Part shown: piece by piece, positions 44,686 through 53,585 of the stretch
Layout of the letters: every line of letters begins with the position of its first letter
How positions within the stretch are numbered: position 1 is the first letter of the stretch
NCBI RefSeq assembly: GCF_022919135.1
Contig: NZ_CP095049.1
Location: 2,174,501-2,238,500, forward strand
Direction of reading: 5' to 3'
From: Hymenobacter cellulosivorans
GTDB lineage: Bacteria > Bacteroidota > Bacteroidia > Cytophagales > Hymenobacteraceae
Length of the DNA stretch: 64,000 bases
Position numbers and translations under genes: made by a program
The notes under the pieces: model-generated
What the model saw: only the letters and a program-made list of their open reading frames with translations
Database searches by the model: none
What the model was told of the DNA's origin: nothing

Positions 44686-46338
44686 CTACACCACCGCCTC
44701 CACAAAACGGAAGGCTTCGCCGTCAAACAGGCCTTTGTCGCTGAGCTTGAGGCTAGGAATCACCAGCAGCGCCATAAACGACAAGGTCATAAACGGTGCC
44801 CCTAGCGGGCTGCCCAGGCGTTTGGACAAAGCATCAACAGCAGCGTAGGCTTCGGCTACGTAGTAGCCCGGCTGGTCCGACATCAGGCCAGCTACGGGCA
44901 GGGGCAGCAGGAGTTCTTCGCCATTGGGGCCCACGGCAGCCAGGCCCCCTTTGGCCTCCATAACCAGCGTAACGGCCCGGGCCAGGCTTTCGTCGTCGCA
45001 GCCCACGGCGGTGATGTTGTGGGAGTCGTGGCCCACGCTCGAGGCCAAAGCGCCACCCTTCAGGCCAAAACCGGTGATGAAGGACACGGCCGGTGCGGCG
45101 GGCTGGTAGCGGTTTACTACGGTCAGCTTCAAAATGTCATTCTCCACGTCGGGCACAACCAAGCCGTTTTCCACCTTGGCAGCTAGGTCGTGGCGGGCGG
45201 TGATAAGCTGGCCGTCGAAGCACTCGATGACGCGTACTATTGCCGTGGGGGCGGGAGCCGGCAACGCAAAATCCTGGGCCGTGACGGGCTGGACGTGGAA
45301 GTTGTTGACGACGGCCACGGGCCCGGCGGCAATGCGGGTTTCGCCATTTTCGGCCACCAGTTCGCCATCCAGATAGGTCTGGCGCACCAGGAAATCCCGC
45401 AGATTGTCGACCACGATGAAGTCGGCCGGGTCGCCTTCCCGGAGTAGTCCAACCGGCAATTTATAGTGCAGCACGGGGTTGAGGCAAGCCACGCGCAGTA
45501 CGCTAAGCACGTCCTGGCCCCGGGCCACGGCCCGCTGCACCAACTGGTTGATGTGGCCCAGCACCAGCGTATCGGGGTGTTTGTCGTCGGAGCAGAACAT
45601 CATATTCTCGTAGTGCTCCGGCAATAAGTCAATCAGGGCGTCAAAGTTGCGGGCTGCCGAGCCTTCCCGAATCAGGATTTTCATGCCCGCGGCCAGCTTG
45701 TCGAGGGCTTCTTCAGCCGTGAAGCATTCGTGGTCGGTGCTGATGCCGGCTTCGGCGTAGCGGCGGGCATCGTCGCCGCGCAGGCCGGGCGCGTGCCCAT
45801 CCACGGGGCGGCCGTAGCGCTGGGCCAAGGCAATTTTCTCCATCACGCCCGCGTCGCGGTGCAATACGCCGGGCCAGTTCATCATTTCGGCCAGGTAGCC
45901 GATTTCTGGGTTTTGAAATAACTGCTCGATGTCCTGGGCCGTTATTTCGGCTCCGGCCGTTTCAAATGGCGTGGCGGGCACACACGACGGAGCTCCGAAG
46001 CAAAATTTGAATGGGACGGCGCGGCCACTTTCCAGCATGTATTCCACCCCAGCCACGCCCAGCACGTTGCCAATTTCGTGGGGGTCGGATACAGTAGCTA
46101 CCGTGCCGTGCGTAACGGCCAGGCGGGCAAATTCGGCGGGTACCAGCAGGGAACTTTCCACGTGCACATGTGCGTCCACAAAGCCGGGTAGGGCGTAGGG
46201 CAAGGCCGCATCGGGCCCAGCGGCCGAATCCAGGTCAATGGCCCGGACCTTGCCCTCGCTCACATGAATAGTACCAGGCAGTATGGTGTTCGAAAACAGG
46301 TTGATAACGTTGGCGCGCAGGCTGAAATCGGCGGGCAT
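44686..46338 (-). CDS. ade: adenine deaminase
   Basis: A 550-residue amidohydrolase converting adenine to hypoxanthine plus ammonia in purine salvage. ATG 46338 is used; the open frame to 46554 overlaps the divergent small gene and is spurious. The metal site begins with GFVDAHVHVESSLLVP; the family-specific VSDPHEIGNVLG, HAPGLRG and FCSDDKHPDTL follow, and the C-terminal SSVGHDSHNI is characteristic of AdeC. No signal peptide. Confidence 0.93.
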   Translation of the reverse strand: MPADFSLRANVINLFSNTILPGTIHVSEGKVRAIDLDSAAGPDAALPYALPGFVDAHVHVESSLLVPAEFARLAVTHGTVATVSDPHEIGNVLGVAGVEYMLESGRAVPFKFCFGAPSCVPATPFETAGAEITAQDIEQLFQNPEIGYLAEMMNWPGVLHRDAGVMEKIALAQRYGRPVDGHAPGLRGDDARRYAEAGISTDHECFTAEEALDKLAAGMKILIREGSAARNFDALIDLLPEHYENMMFCSDDKHPDTLVLGHINQLVQRAVARGQDVLSVLRVACLNPVLHYKLPVGLLREGDPADFIVVDNLRDFLVRQTYLDGELVAENGETRIAAGPVAVVNNFHVQPVTAQDFALPAPAPTAIVRVIECFDGQLITARHDLAAKVENGLVVPDVENDILKLTVVNRYQPAAPAVSFITGFGLKGGALASSVGHDSHNITAVGCDDESLARAVTLVMEAKGGLAAVGPNGEELLLPLPVAGLMSDQPGYYVAEAYAAVDALSKRLGSPLGAPFMTLSFMALLVIPSLKLSDKGLFDGEAFRFVEAVV

Positions 46339-46399
46339 AGGGCAGGAGGGAAGAAGGGGGAAAGTTGAGCTAGAGCAAAGGCGAACGGGTAAAGAACCG

Positions 46400-46407
46400 T
46401 ATATTTG
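46400..46407 (+). promoter_or_regulatory. -7 box of the small lipoprotein gene
   Basis: TATATTTG fits TAnnTTTG exactly, 16 bp before the GTG start at 46424. No TTG at the expected -33 spacing. Confidence 0.5.
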
Positions 46408-46423
46408 CCGAAAATCCGTGCCG

Positions 46424-46582
46424 GTGAGAAAGATTGTGACTTTGCTGTTGGCTGCCCTGATTGCTGGGTCTGGCCTTGCTACGACGAGCTGCGCCCGCCG
46501 CACCACGCAGCAGAAAAAAACGGCTTCCTTTAAGCGCAAAGCCAAATTCGGCAAAACTCCCTGTCCCTGCGATAGTCACTAA
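46424..46582 (+). CDS. small lipoprotein of 52 residues
   Basis: A GTG start at 46424 gives a clear lipoprotein signal (VRKIVTLLLAALIAGSGLAT then TSC). The mature peptide is only about 30 residues: Arg/Lys-rich, ending KTPCPCDSH with two closely spaced cysteines. The CPC pair could bind a metal or form a disulfide, but this is speculation. The longer frame from 46283 overlaps the divergent adenine deaminase gene and is not real. Confidence 0.6.
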   Translation: MRKIVTLLLAALIAGSGLATTSCARRTTQQKKTASFKRKAKFGKTPCPCDSH

Positions 46583-46645
46583 ACCGGGGAGGCCCACTCG
46601 TTGTGTGCCTCGCCTGCTTTCCGCCCCGCTTCTGCGTCTACCTCT

Positions 46646-47347
46646 GTGAACTACTTCCGCACCCTGACTTTTGTGTCTTCCAAATACCTGCTGGCAACCC
46701 TGCTGGTAGTAGTCGGGCACTTCGTCGGGTGGGCGCAGCGGCGGCCCCACGCGGCCTTTATTCCGCCCACGTCCTACGACGAGCGCACCCGCAACCCTAC
46801 GCTGCGCTACGAGCCCGGCGGCCGGCCCGGCTCGTTTCGGGGTCTCGATGGCGCCTGGCACCCGGTACAGATAGCCGACTGGCTGCCTGACCGGGTATAT
46901 CTGAACGAGAGTGGCAATTACTACCGGGCCTACTCGCCGGAGGAAATGACGGCCTTCGTGCTCAGCAATTCCGACACGGTAATAACAGTAGCGGGCGTAG
47001 CGCCTGGCAAGTTAGGGCAGCTGCACACCGCTTTCGGCCAGCAGCTGTTCCGCGGCGCGGGCATGCAGCTCGTCGACGTGACCGACCCTGTCACCTCGCT
47101 TATCAGCGTATTTATCCGACCCCACAAGCTGTTGCTGCGCAAAAATGCTGGCGACTGGATCTTGCTGCCCAAACAAAAAGCTGTGCTGCAGCCCCTGCTG
47201 CTCACCTTGCTGGCCGACGACCCCGCGCTGGTGGCGAGGCTGCAGGCCAAGCGTGTGGGCCGCTGGCAGGTGCAACGCCTACTAACCGAGTATGCTGATT
47301 TTCGAACCACGCAATTTTTGCAAACGGCTGCTCAGCCGCGTCCTTAG
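46646..47347 (+). CDS. uncharacterised exported protein
   Basis: A 233-residue protein from a GTG at 46646; a TTG at 46601 would add a non-hydrophobic stretch. The signal peptide ends HFVGWAQ. The mature part is a mix of strands and helices (FRGLDGAWHPVQIADWLPDR, SVFIRPHKLLLRKN) and matches no family I know. It begins an apparent run of closely spaced genes leading to cmk. Confidence 0.6.
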   Translation: MNYFRTLTFVSSKYLLATLLVVVGHFVGWAQRRPHAAFIPPTSYDERTRNPTLRYEPGGRPGSFRGLDGAWHPVQIADWLPDRVYLNESGNYYRAYSPEEMTAFVLSNSDTVITVAGVAPGKLGQLHTAFGQQLFRGAGMQLVDVTDPVTSLISVFIRPHKLLLRKNAGDWILLPKQKAVLQPLLLTLLADDPALVARLQAKRVGRWQVQRLLTEYADFRTTQFLQTAAQPRP

Positions 47348-47357
47348 CCTGTAGCCT

Positions 47358-47750
47358 ATGTCTTCCGAAAATCCTCTGATTGCCTTGCGTAAAGCCGCTG
47401 AAGCCGTGCGCCAGCAGCTCCAGGTCAATGAATTTGATGCCGCAGGCGTGCAGCGCCTCGATACCTTCATCAATGAGCAACGTGCCAGCATCAAGGATGC
47501 CGAGCGCGAAGGCGTAATTTCGGCCCTGGGTTGCTTTCTGGGCCAGTGCCTGGTAAGCACCTACCAGGGCGAGTGGGCCCTGGGGCCCGACAAATCCACT
47601 GGCGTCGGCATTGCCGGCCAGCATTTTTTCAACCCCTTCTACCGCGTCTCGCAGCAGCTGGCTCATGGCCAAAAAGAGTCTGTTGCCGTATTCTTCGCGG
47701 GTATACCTGAACGCCTGGCCGTCGTGCCCCGTCGTAAAAATTGGATTTAG
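47358..47750 (+). CDS. uncharacterised cytoplasmic protein of 130 residues
   Basis: No signal peptide. It has helical sequence ALRKAAEAVRQQLQVNEFDA, then GVISALGCFLGQCLVSTYQG and AVFFAGIPERL. It resembles DUF3806-type small proteins (LG.FLG..L...Y.G.W) but the match is uncertain. It starts 10 bp after the exported protein and ends 35 bp before cmk, so is likely in their operon. Confidence 0.6.
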   Translation: MSSENPLIALRKAAEAVRQQLQVNEFDAAGVQRLDTFINEQRASIKDAEREGVISALGCFLGQCLVSTYQGEWALGPDKSTGVGIAGQHFFNPFYRVSQQLAHGQKESVAVFFAGIPERLAVVPRRKNWI

Positions 47751-47785
47751 TGACTACTCCTAGCCCTCAGCCCACCGACTTTGCC

Positions 47786-48523
47786 ATGAGAAAAATCGTC
47801 ATTGCCATCGACGGCTACTCTTCCTGCGGCAAGAGCACCACGGCCAAAGCCGTAGCGGCCGAGCTGGGCTACGCCTACATTGATACCGGGGCCATGTACC
47901 GGGCCGTGACGCTCTACCTGCTGGAGCGCGGTATTGCCTTCGACGACCTGCCCCGCGTGGAGCAGGCTCTGCACGACATTCACATTGCCTTCAAGCGCAA
48001 CCGCAAAACCGGCCGCAATGAGCTCTGCCTCGACGGCGTGATTCGGGAGGATGAAATCCGGCAAATGCGTATTTCCAACTCCGTGAGCGAGGTTTCCGTC
48101 ATTCCGGCCGTGCGTCACACCCTGGTAGCCCAGCAGCAGCGCATGGGCCGCAAGCGGGGCGTGGTCATGGACGGGCGCGACATCGGCACCACCGTTTTCC
48201 CTGATGCCGAGGTCAAGATCTTTATGACCGCCGACGTGGAAACCCGGGCCCGCCGCCGGCAAGAAGAGCTGGCCGATAAAAATGAGCACGTCGAGCTCGA
48301 AGAAATTGTGGAAAACCTGCGCAAGCGTGACTACATTGACTCGACCCGCACCGAAAGCCCCTTGCGCCGCGCTTCCGACGCCGTGCTGCTCGACACGACC
48401 CACATGATGATTGACGAACAAGTCGATTTCGTGCTGGAGCGGGTGTCGGCGCGGCTGTTTGAGCGCAGCGTTCTGGCCATGACCGGCGAGCAGGAACGGA
48501 ATGCTCCCGGAGCTGGTCTATAA
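47786..48523 (+). CDS. cmk: cytidylate kinase
   Basis: A 245-residue kinase that phosphorylates CMP and dCMP with ATP. ATG 47786 (MRKIVIAIDGYSSCGKSTTA) puts the P-loop GYSSCGKST at residues 10-18; an upstream frame start at 47741 adds 15 residues of no clear value. Other signatures: YIDTGAMYRAVTLY, MDGRDIGTTVFPDA, DSTRTESPLRRASDA. A tail of about 15 residues beyond the usual end is present. ispH lies 58 bp downstream. Confidence 0.95.
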   Translation: MRKIVIAIDGYSSCGKSTTAKAVAAELGYAYIDTGAMYRAVTLYLLERGIAFDDLPRVEQALHDIHIAFKRNRKTGRNELCLDGVIREDEIRQMRISNSVSEVSVIPAVRHTLVAQQQRMGRKRGVVMDGRDIGTTVFPDAEVKIFMTADVETRARRRQEELADKNEHVELEEIVENLRKRDYIDSTRTESPLRRASDAVLLDTTHMMIDEQVDFVLERVSARLFERSVLAMTGEQERNAPGAGL

Positions 48524-48581
48524 GAAATAAGGGCGCGAATGTTGTAAGCAGCGCCGCATGTTTGCTACTGAAGGAAGAGTC

Positions 48582-49469
48582 ATGAATGTAACGATAGATA
48601 AAAATTCGGGGTATTGTTTCGGGGTAGAATTCGCTATTCAAATGGCGGAAGACGAGCTGGCCCACGAGCCGACCCTGTACTGCCTGGGCGATATTGTGCA
48701 CAACCGCATGGAAGTGGAGCGCCTGCACCAGCAGGGCCTGCGCATCATTGAGCGGGAACAGCTTCAGAACCTGCACGACTGCAAGGTGCTGATCCGGGCC
48801 CACGGCGAGCCGCCAGAAACCTACGAGCTGGCTCTGCGCAACAACCTGGAGCTCATCGACGCCTCGTGTCCGGTGGTGCTTAAGCTGCAAAACCGCGTCA
48901 AGCACGCCTTCGACAGCACCACCCGCCAGAATGGACAGGTAGTTATCTACGGGCAGCCCGGGCACGCCGAGGTAACCGGCCTCAATGGACAAACCGGCAA
49001 CCAGTCCATCATCGTGATGACCGAAGCCGACCTCGATCAGATTGACTTCGCCCGGCCCGTGACGCTGTTTAGCCAGACGACTAAGAGCACCGCGGGCTTC
49101 TACCACATGAAGGAGCTTATCGAGCAGCGCATTGCCGCCGCCGGGGGCAGCCTGGAGTCGTTTGACGCCAATGACAGTATCTGCCGGCAGGTCAGCAACC
49201 GGGAGCCTGCCCTGCGCAAGTTCGCCGTGGACTACGACGTGGTGCTGTTCGTGAGTGGCCGCAAGAGTTCCAACGGTAAGGCTCTGTTTAGCGTGGTAAA
49301 CCAGACGAATCCGCGCAGCTACTTTATCGAAAACGAGCAGGAACTGGACGAGGCCTGGCTGCAGGGTGCCCACAACGTGGGTATCTGCGGGGCTACCAGC
49401 ACCCCGATGTGGCTGATGCAGCGCGTGGCCGACCGGGTCACGCAGATTGCCGAGAGCCTACCAGTGTAG
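48582..49469 (+). CDS. ispH: 4-hydroxy-3-methylbut-2-enyl diphosphate reductase
   Basis: A 295-residue iron-sulfur enzyme, last step of the MEP isoprenoid pathway. The three cluster cysteines are C12 (GYCFGV), C96 (DASCPVV) and C201 (DSICRQ). Substrate-binding histidines appear in H40 (IVHN), RAHGEPP and GQPGHAEV; SQTT precedes the third cysteine. ATG 48582 is chosen as the start of the MNVTIDKNSGYCFG domain; an ATG at 48558 is in frame but adds no conserved residues. Probably co-transcribed with cmk. Confidence 0.95.
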   Translation: MNVTIDKNSGYCFGVEFAIQMAEDELAHEPTLYCLGDIVHNRMEVERLHQQGLRIIEREQLQNLHDCKVLIRAHGEPPETYELALRNNLELIDASCPVVLKLQNRVKHAFDSTTRQNGQVVIYGQPGHAEVTGLNGQTGNQSIIVMTEADLDQIDFARPVTLFSQTTKSTAGFYHMKELIEQRIAAAGGSLESFDANDSICRQVSNREPALRKFAVDYDVVLFVSGRKSSNGKALFSVVNQTNPRSYFIENEQELDEAWLQGAHNVGICGATSTPMWLMQRVADRVTQIAESLPV

Positions 49470-49566
49470 CGGGCAGACGGGCGCTAAAAACCCGGAATTG
49501 CTACTCGCAAACTTCGTTATTTGCCCGGCCGGTTTTGGCCGGGTATTTTTTTGCCTTCTTCGCACT

Positions 49567-50124
49567 ATGAGCAGGTTTTTCAACTACTTTCTGAACGGGT
49601 TCCTGATTGTGGCGCCCATCGGCCTGACGATTTACATTCTGTTTTCCATCTTTAGCTGGCTCGACCACACCTTCGACTTGAGCTGGGATGGCAGTCACAT
49701 TCCCGGCCTGGGTTTGCTGCTAATCATCGGCATGATTACGGCGGTGGGTTTTATTGCCAAGTCGTTTATGGTGCGACCTTTCCTGGTGCTGGCCGAGCGA
49801 ATCCTGCACCGCACCCCGCTGGTCAGCATCATTTATTCCAGCCTCAAGGACTTATTCGACGCCTTCGTGGGCGACAACCAGAAGTTTAATCAGCCCGTGC
49901 TGGTACTCATGAATAAGGCTACCCAGTGCTATAAAATGGGTTTTGTAACCCAAACCAGCATGACCGTTATTCACCGCGAGGCGCTGATGGCCGTGTACTT
50001 CCCGCACTCCTACAACTTCTCCGGGGAGCTAGTGTTGGTGCCCGCCGACAACGTGACCTACCTCGATTTGCCCAGCAGCGACGTTATGAAATTCATCGTC
50101 TCGGGCGGCGTCAGTCGGCTCTGA
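49567..50124 (+). CDS. DUF502-family membrane protein
   Basis: A 185-residue protein with two N-terminal membrane helices (FLIVAPIGLTIYILFSIF and GLGLLLIIGMITAVGFIA), then the DUF502 body including RTPLVSIIYSSLKDLFDAF and YNFSGELVLVPADNVTYL. DUF502 proteins are widespread inner-membrane proteins of unknown role. ATG 49567 is chosen; the frame upstream to 49447 overlaps ispH. Confidence 0.9.
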   Translation: MSRFFNYFLNGFLIVAPIGLTIYILFSIFSWLDHTFDLSWDGSHIPGLGLLLIIGMITAVGFIAKSFMVRPFLVLAERILHRTPLVSIIYSSLKDLFDAFVGDNQKFNQPVLVLMNKATQCYKMGFVTQTSMTVIHREALMAVYFPHSYNFSGELVLVPADNVTYLDLPSSDVMKFIVSGGVSRL

Positions 50125-50183
50125 TTCAGGCACCGGTCTGCATGTGGTAGGCAACGCGCCACGGTCTGCAAGTAGCATTTACG

Positions 50184-50251
50184 AGTCAACAGTAACCTGC
50201 GCAAGGCTGGTTTTACCGTAGACCCTAGCTGCTTGTTGTTACCTGTTGACT
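50184..50251. repeat. imperfect inverted repeat upstream of the hydrolase gene
   Basis: AGTCAACAGTAAC (50184-50196) and GTTACCTGTTGACT (50238-50251) pair with one extra base, ending five bases before ATG 50257. It may fold in the transcript or be an operator pair. Confidence 0.45.
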
Positions 50252-50256
50252 AGTAC

Positions 50257-51051
50257 ATGAAAACCACGCTGCACTTTCGCAAGTACGGGGCCGGGCCGCG
50301 GGTGGTGCTGGCGTTTCACGGCTACGGCCAAAACGAGGGCCACTGGCGCGGCATGGCCACCATGCTAGGCCCCGACGTGACGCTCTACGCCTTCGACTTA
50401 TTTTACCACGGCCAAAGCAAGTTGGCCAAGGCCGACGCGCCCCTACGCAAAAAACGGCTAGGCGAGTTGCTGGGTCAATTCCTGGCCGAGCACAACATTA
50501 ATTCCTTCGGCCTGCTGGCCTTCAGCATGGGGGCCAAATTTGCCCTGACCGCCGTGGAGCAGTTCCCGGACAAAGTGGAAAAACTCTGGCTGATTGCGCC
50601 CGACGGTATCAAGACCCAGTTCTGGTACGCCCTGGCTACATATCCGCCCTGGATGCGAGGCGTGCTGGGCCGGGCCGTGCTGCGCCCCGAGCGGTTACTG
50701 CGCTTTATCAACACGCTGGCCCAGCGCCGCCTTGTCGATTCGGGTCTGGTGCGCTTCGCCGAGTGGCAGCTCGAAAGCCGGGAGAAACGCCTGCGCGTGT
50801 ACCGCAGCTGGGTCGGGTTTCGCCACCTTGTCTTTGACACCAAGCGGCTGGCCTTCCTGCTAAATCAGCGGCCTACGCCCATCACGTTTTTCCTGGGCAA
50901 ATACGACCGGGTAATTCCCCACGCCGGCCTGCAGGAATTCATTGCCTCCCTCAAAAATGCCCACACCGTGCTCCTGGAAGCCGGCCACGCCGGCCTGATC
51001 TACGACGTAGGGAGCTACGTGCGCCGCCACCCGGAAGAGGTGAGGTGGTAA
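50257..51051 (+). CDS. alpha/beta hydrolase
   Basis: A 264-residue cytoplasmic serine hydrolase. Oxyanion segment FHGYGQNEGHW, nucleophile S90 in FSMGAKF, acid in GKYDRVIP and catalytic histidine in EAGHAGLIYD. The general fold is clear but the substrate is unknown. A family B palindrome with an internal terminator begins two bases after its stop. Confidence 0.85.
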   Translation: MKTTLHFRKYGAGPRVVLAFHGYGQNEGHWRGMATMLGPDVTLYAFDLFYHGQSKLAKADAPLRKKRLGELLGQFLAEHNINSFGLLAFSMGAKFALTAVEQFPDKVEKLWLIAPDGIKTQFWYALATYPPWMRGVLGRAVLRPERLLRFINTLAQRRLVDSGLVRFAEWQLESREKRLRVYRSWVGFRHLVFDTKRLAFLLNQRPTPITFFLGKYDRVIPHAGLQEFIASLKNAHTVLLEAGHAGLIYDVGSYVRRHPEEVRW

Positions 51052-51053
51052 TG

Positions 51054-51212
51054 TGTCCTTGCGAGTAGCGCGAAGCAATCCACCCTTTGCGAACAGCACG
51101 TTCTTTTGCTAGAAAGCCCTCAACCGTAGCAACGATTGAGGGCTTTTCACTTCAGAAGACTCCGCACTTCTCAGAGGACGGATTGCTTCGTCCTGCGTCC
51201 TCGCAATGACAT
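51054..51212. repeat. family B dispersed palindrome with internal terminator, copy B1
   Basis: Outer arms TGTCCTTGCGAG (51054-51065) and CTCGCAATGACA (about 51200-51211); inner arms GCGAAGCAATCC and GGATTGCTTCGTCC; the centre is a hairpin AAAGCCCTCAA/TTGAGGGCTTT (51113-51123 with 51136-51146) plus a T-run. The arm consensus (CATTGCGAGG...GAAGCAATCC) is a palindrome type found in many bacterial phyla. The element fills the spacer between two converging genes. Confidence 0.8.
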
Positions 51213-51232
51213 ACGATTAGCACATCAGCACA

Positions 51233-51805
51233 TTACCTTCCTAGCTCCTGCTCATATAGCCGGGTGCTTTCGTCGTCGAAGGTGACGAAGACGACCTGCT
51301 GGGGCAGCTCGTGGCTTGCCAGAAATTCCCGGACTTCCCGCACGGCAATGGCGGTAGCTTCGGGCTTGGGGTAGCCATAGACGCCGGTGCTGATGGCGGA
51401 AAAAGCCACGCTGTTGAGGTGGTTGTCAACTGCTAGGCGCAGGCAGTTGCGGTAACAGTCGGCCAGTTTTGCCGGCTCACCCTTCTGCCCACCGTTCCAG
51501 ACCGGTCCCACGGTATGAATGACTTTCGCTGCTGGCAGCTTGCCGGCCGTGGTAATAACGGCCTGGCCCGTAGGCAAGCCTTTGCCCAGGTGGCCGGCCC
51601 GCAACTGCCGACAAGCTTCGAGGATTTCGGGACCTCCAGCCCGGTGGATGGCCCCGTCGACGCCGCCACCACCGAGTAGGGAGGAGTTGGCCGCGTTGAC
51701 AATAGCTTCCGTATCGATTTTGGTAATGCCGCCCTGGTAAACCAGGATGCGGCCGAAGGCTTGGGCCTGGGCGCGCCAGTCGGTGGAGGAAGCGGTAGTT
51801 GGCAT
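51233..51805 (-). CDS. macrodomain protein (O-acetyl-ADP-ribose deacetylase-like)
   Basis: A 190-residue macrodomain. ATG 51805 is used; the open frame to 51910 adds a basic stretch of no family value. Ligand motifs: IVNAANSSLLGGGGVDGAIH, HTVGPVW and SAISTGVYGYP. Such proteins remove acetyl from O-acetyl-ADP-ribose or ADP-ribose from proteins. The genes around it do not show a toxin partner. Confidence 0.88.
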   Translation of the reverse strand: MPTTASSTDWRAQAQAFGRILVYQGGITKIDTEAIVNAANSSLLGGGGVDGAIHRAGGPEILEACRQLRAGHLGKGLPTGQAVITTAGKLPAAKVIHTVGPVWNGGQKGEPAKLADCYRNCLRLAVDNHLNSVAFSAISTGVYGYPKPEATAIAVREVREFLASHELPQQVVFVTFDDESTRLYEQELGR

Positions 51806-51992
51806 AATGGCGGAATACGTTCGGTGAAAAAGCGGATCAGGGCTGCTAGGCGTCTTTCTATCCTTACGCTTCATCCCGGAATTTCGCTGTTTCAACCCCG
51901 TTCCAGCCACGATTCGGTATATTAGTGGTTGCCTATGTAGCGGCGAATGAATAGGTTCGCTGCATCATCATTCACCAACCGCTCAACCCACC

Positions 51993-52295
51993 ATGGAAGC
52001 TACCAACCGTGACCCCCAACTCTGGCGCATGGCCAAGTCCCGCGCCAAATTCAAATCCCACCTTTTCACCTACCTGGTCGTAAATGCTTTGCTCTGGGCT
52101 ATCTGGCTGCTGACTGACTTCACCAGTGGGCACCGGGTTGGTCGTCATTTCGGCTTTATTCCCTGGCCGGTGTGGTCGACGGTGTTCTGGGGTTTTGGCG
52201 TGCTGATGCAGGGCATCCGAACCTACAGCGGCTTTGGCGGGCAGCAGTCGGAGCGGGAATATGAGCGGCTGGTGCGCCAGCGCGACGCGCAATAA
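51993..52295 (+). CDS. 2TM-domain protein
   Basis: A 100-residue protein of the Bacteroidota 2TM type: a helix RMAKSRAKFKSHLFTYLVVN leads into two membrane segments (about 25-42 and 58-78), ending with a charged helix (SEREYERLVRQRDAQ). Often linked to LytTR-type signalling proteins, but none is adjacent. The metal-dependent hydrolase gene converges on it 17 bp away. Confidence 0.82.
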   Translation: MEATNRDPQLWRMAKSRAKFKSHLFTYLVVNALLWAIWLLTDFTSGHRVGRHFGFIPWPVWSTVFWGFGVLMQGIRTYSGFGGQQSEREYERLVRQRDAQ

Positions 52296-52312
52296 GCCGC
52301 CCGTAAGCAGCG

Positions 52313-53449
52313 CTACTGTCCTACCTGCTGCCACCAGGGCAGCTGCGGCAGCGGGCCAGCACCTGGCATCACGGGCTGGCCTAGTTCGGGCGTAGTAATG
52401 GGCAGCTTCAGGCGGATGGCTTCCGTGGTGGCCCGCAGGATAGGGTCGTTCCAGTCGTGGAAAGCTTCGCTGAAAGCACCCCAGTGCACGGGCAGCATCA
52501 CGCGGGCCCGCACATCCAGGCCGGCCAGCACGCTTTGCTCGGGTGTCATGTGAATCTGGCTCCACTGCTGGTCGTACTGCCCGCACTCCAGCAAAGCTAG
52601 GTCGAAGGGGCCGTGCTGCTGGCCGATACTCCGAAAGTGAGGGCCATAGCCCCCGTCGCCGCTGTAGAACACGCGCTTCGTGGCCGACTTCAGCACCCAG
52701 GAGCTCCACGAGGTAGAGTTGCGGTTGGTGAGGCCCCGGCCCGAGAAGTGCCGGGCCGGCGTGCTCACGATGGTCAGGTTCGGCAGCTGTACCGAGTCGT
52801 TCCAATCCAGCTCCCGGATTTTGTCGGGCGCCACGCCCCAGGCCCGCAGGTGGGCCCCCACGCCCAGGGGCACGTAGAAGCGCCGGGTCTTGTCCTTGAG
52901 CCGCCGGATGGTCTGGTAGTCGAGGTGGTCATAGTGGTCGTGAGAAATCAGCACGGCCTCGATGGCGGGCAATTGCTCGGCGGTAATGGCCAGGGAGGAA
53001 TTATAGCGCTTGGGCGTAACCCAGCTCAAGGGGCCCATCTTCACGCTGAGCATCGGGTCGAATAGCACGTTGTAGCCCGCTATTTCGACCAGGCTGGCCG
53101 AGTGCCCAAACCAGGTGGCGCGCAGCATTTCGGGCGTTTTACGGGTGATGCTAACCGAGTCGAGGGGCCGCGTGGGCAGGGGGGCGGGCGGCATGGAGTT
53201 GGGCGACTTGTCGAACAAAAACTTCCACAGCATGCCCAGCATACTGCCGCCGGTGCTGACGTTGGTCGGGATCAGGTTCTGAAATTCGCCGTCCTTATAG
53301 CGGCCGGTTTTGGCGTAGGCGGCCCGCTCGGCCTTGGTGGGTTTGCCGCCCATTTCGGGACTCAAGTTAGCAAAGGCCACGCCGGCTACCAGCAGAATGG
53401 CCAGCAAACTGGCAATGAGGCGGCCGAGGAAGCGCGAAAATCTGGACAT
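52313..53449 (-). CDS. metallo-beta-lactamase-fold hydrolase (NAPE-PLD/UlaG-like), membrane-anchored
   Basis: A 378-residue protein with an N-terminal hydrophobic helix (LIASLLAILLVAGVAF) as signal or anchor. The metal motif is SHDHYDHLD (about residues 165-173); further ligands lie in FYSGDGGYGPH and LPVHWGAF. The arrangement (WFGHSASLVEI...VLFDPM) is that of the NAPE-PLD-like/UlaG group. It may cleave a phospholipid-derived or other envelope substrate. The next gene is divergent. Confidence 0.85.
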   Translation of the reverse strand: MSRFSRFLGRLIASLLAILLVAGVAFANLSPEMGGKPTKAERAAYAKTGRYKDGEFQNLIPTNVSTGGSMLGMLWKFLFDKSPNSMPPAPLPTRPLDSVSITRKTPEMLRATWFGHSASLVEIAGYNVLFDPMLSVKMGPLSWVTPKRYNSSLAITAEQLPAIEAVLISHDHYDHLDYQTIRRLKDKTRRFYVPLGVGAHLRAWGVAPDKIRELDWNDSVQLPNLTIVSTPARHFSGRGLTNRNSTSWSSWVLKSATKRVFYSGDGGYGPHFRSIGQQHGPFDLALLECGQYDQQWSQIHMTPEQSVLAGLDVRARVMLPVHWGAFSEAFHDWNDPILRATTEAIRLKLPITTPELGQPVMPGAGPLPQLPWWQQVGQ

Positions 53450-53585
53450 CAGGAAAGAATTGGGAACAGGGGAGAAGCGAGTTTGCTACCTGCGCTGACG
53501 AATTGGTACGGCAAATACTGTAAACTGACAGCAACGGGACGCCCATACGCTGCAACCTTCGGGTGGGGCTTGGTGTTTTAAGCCT

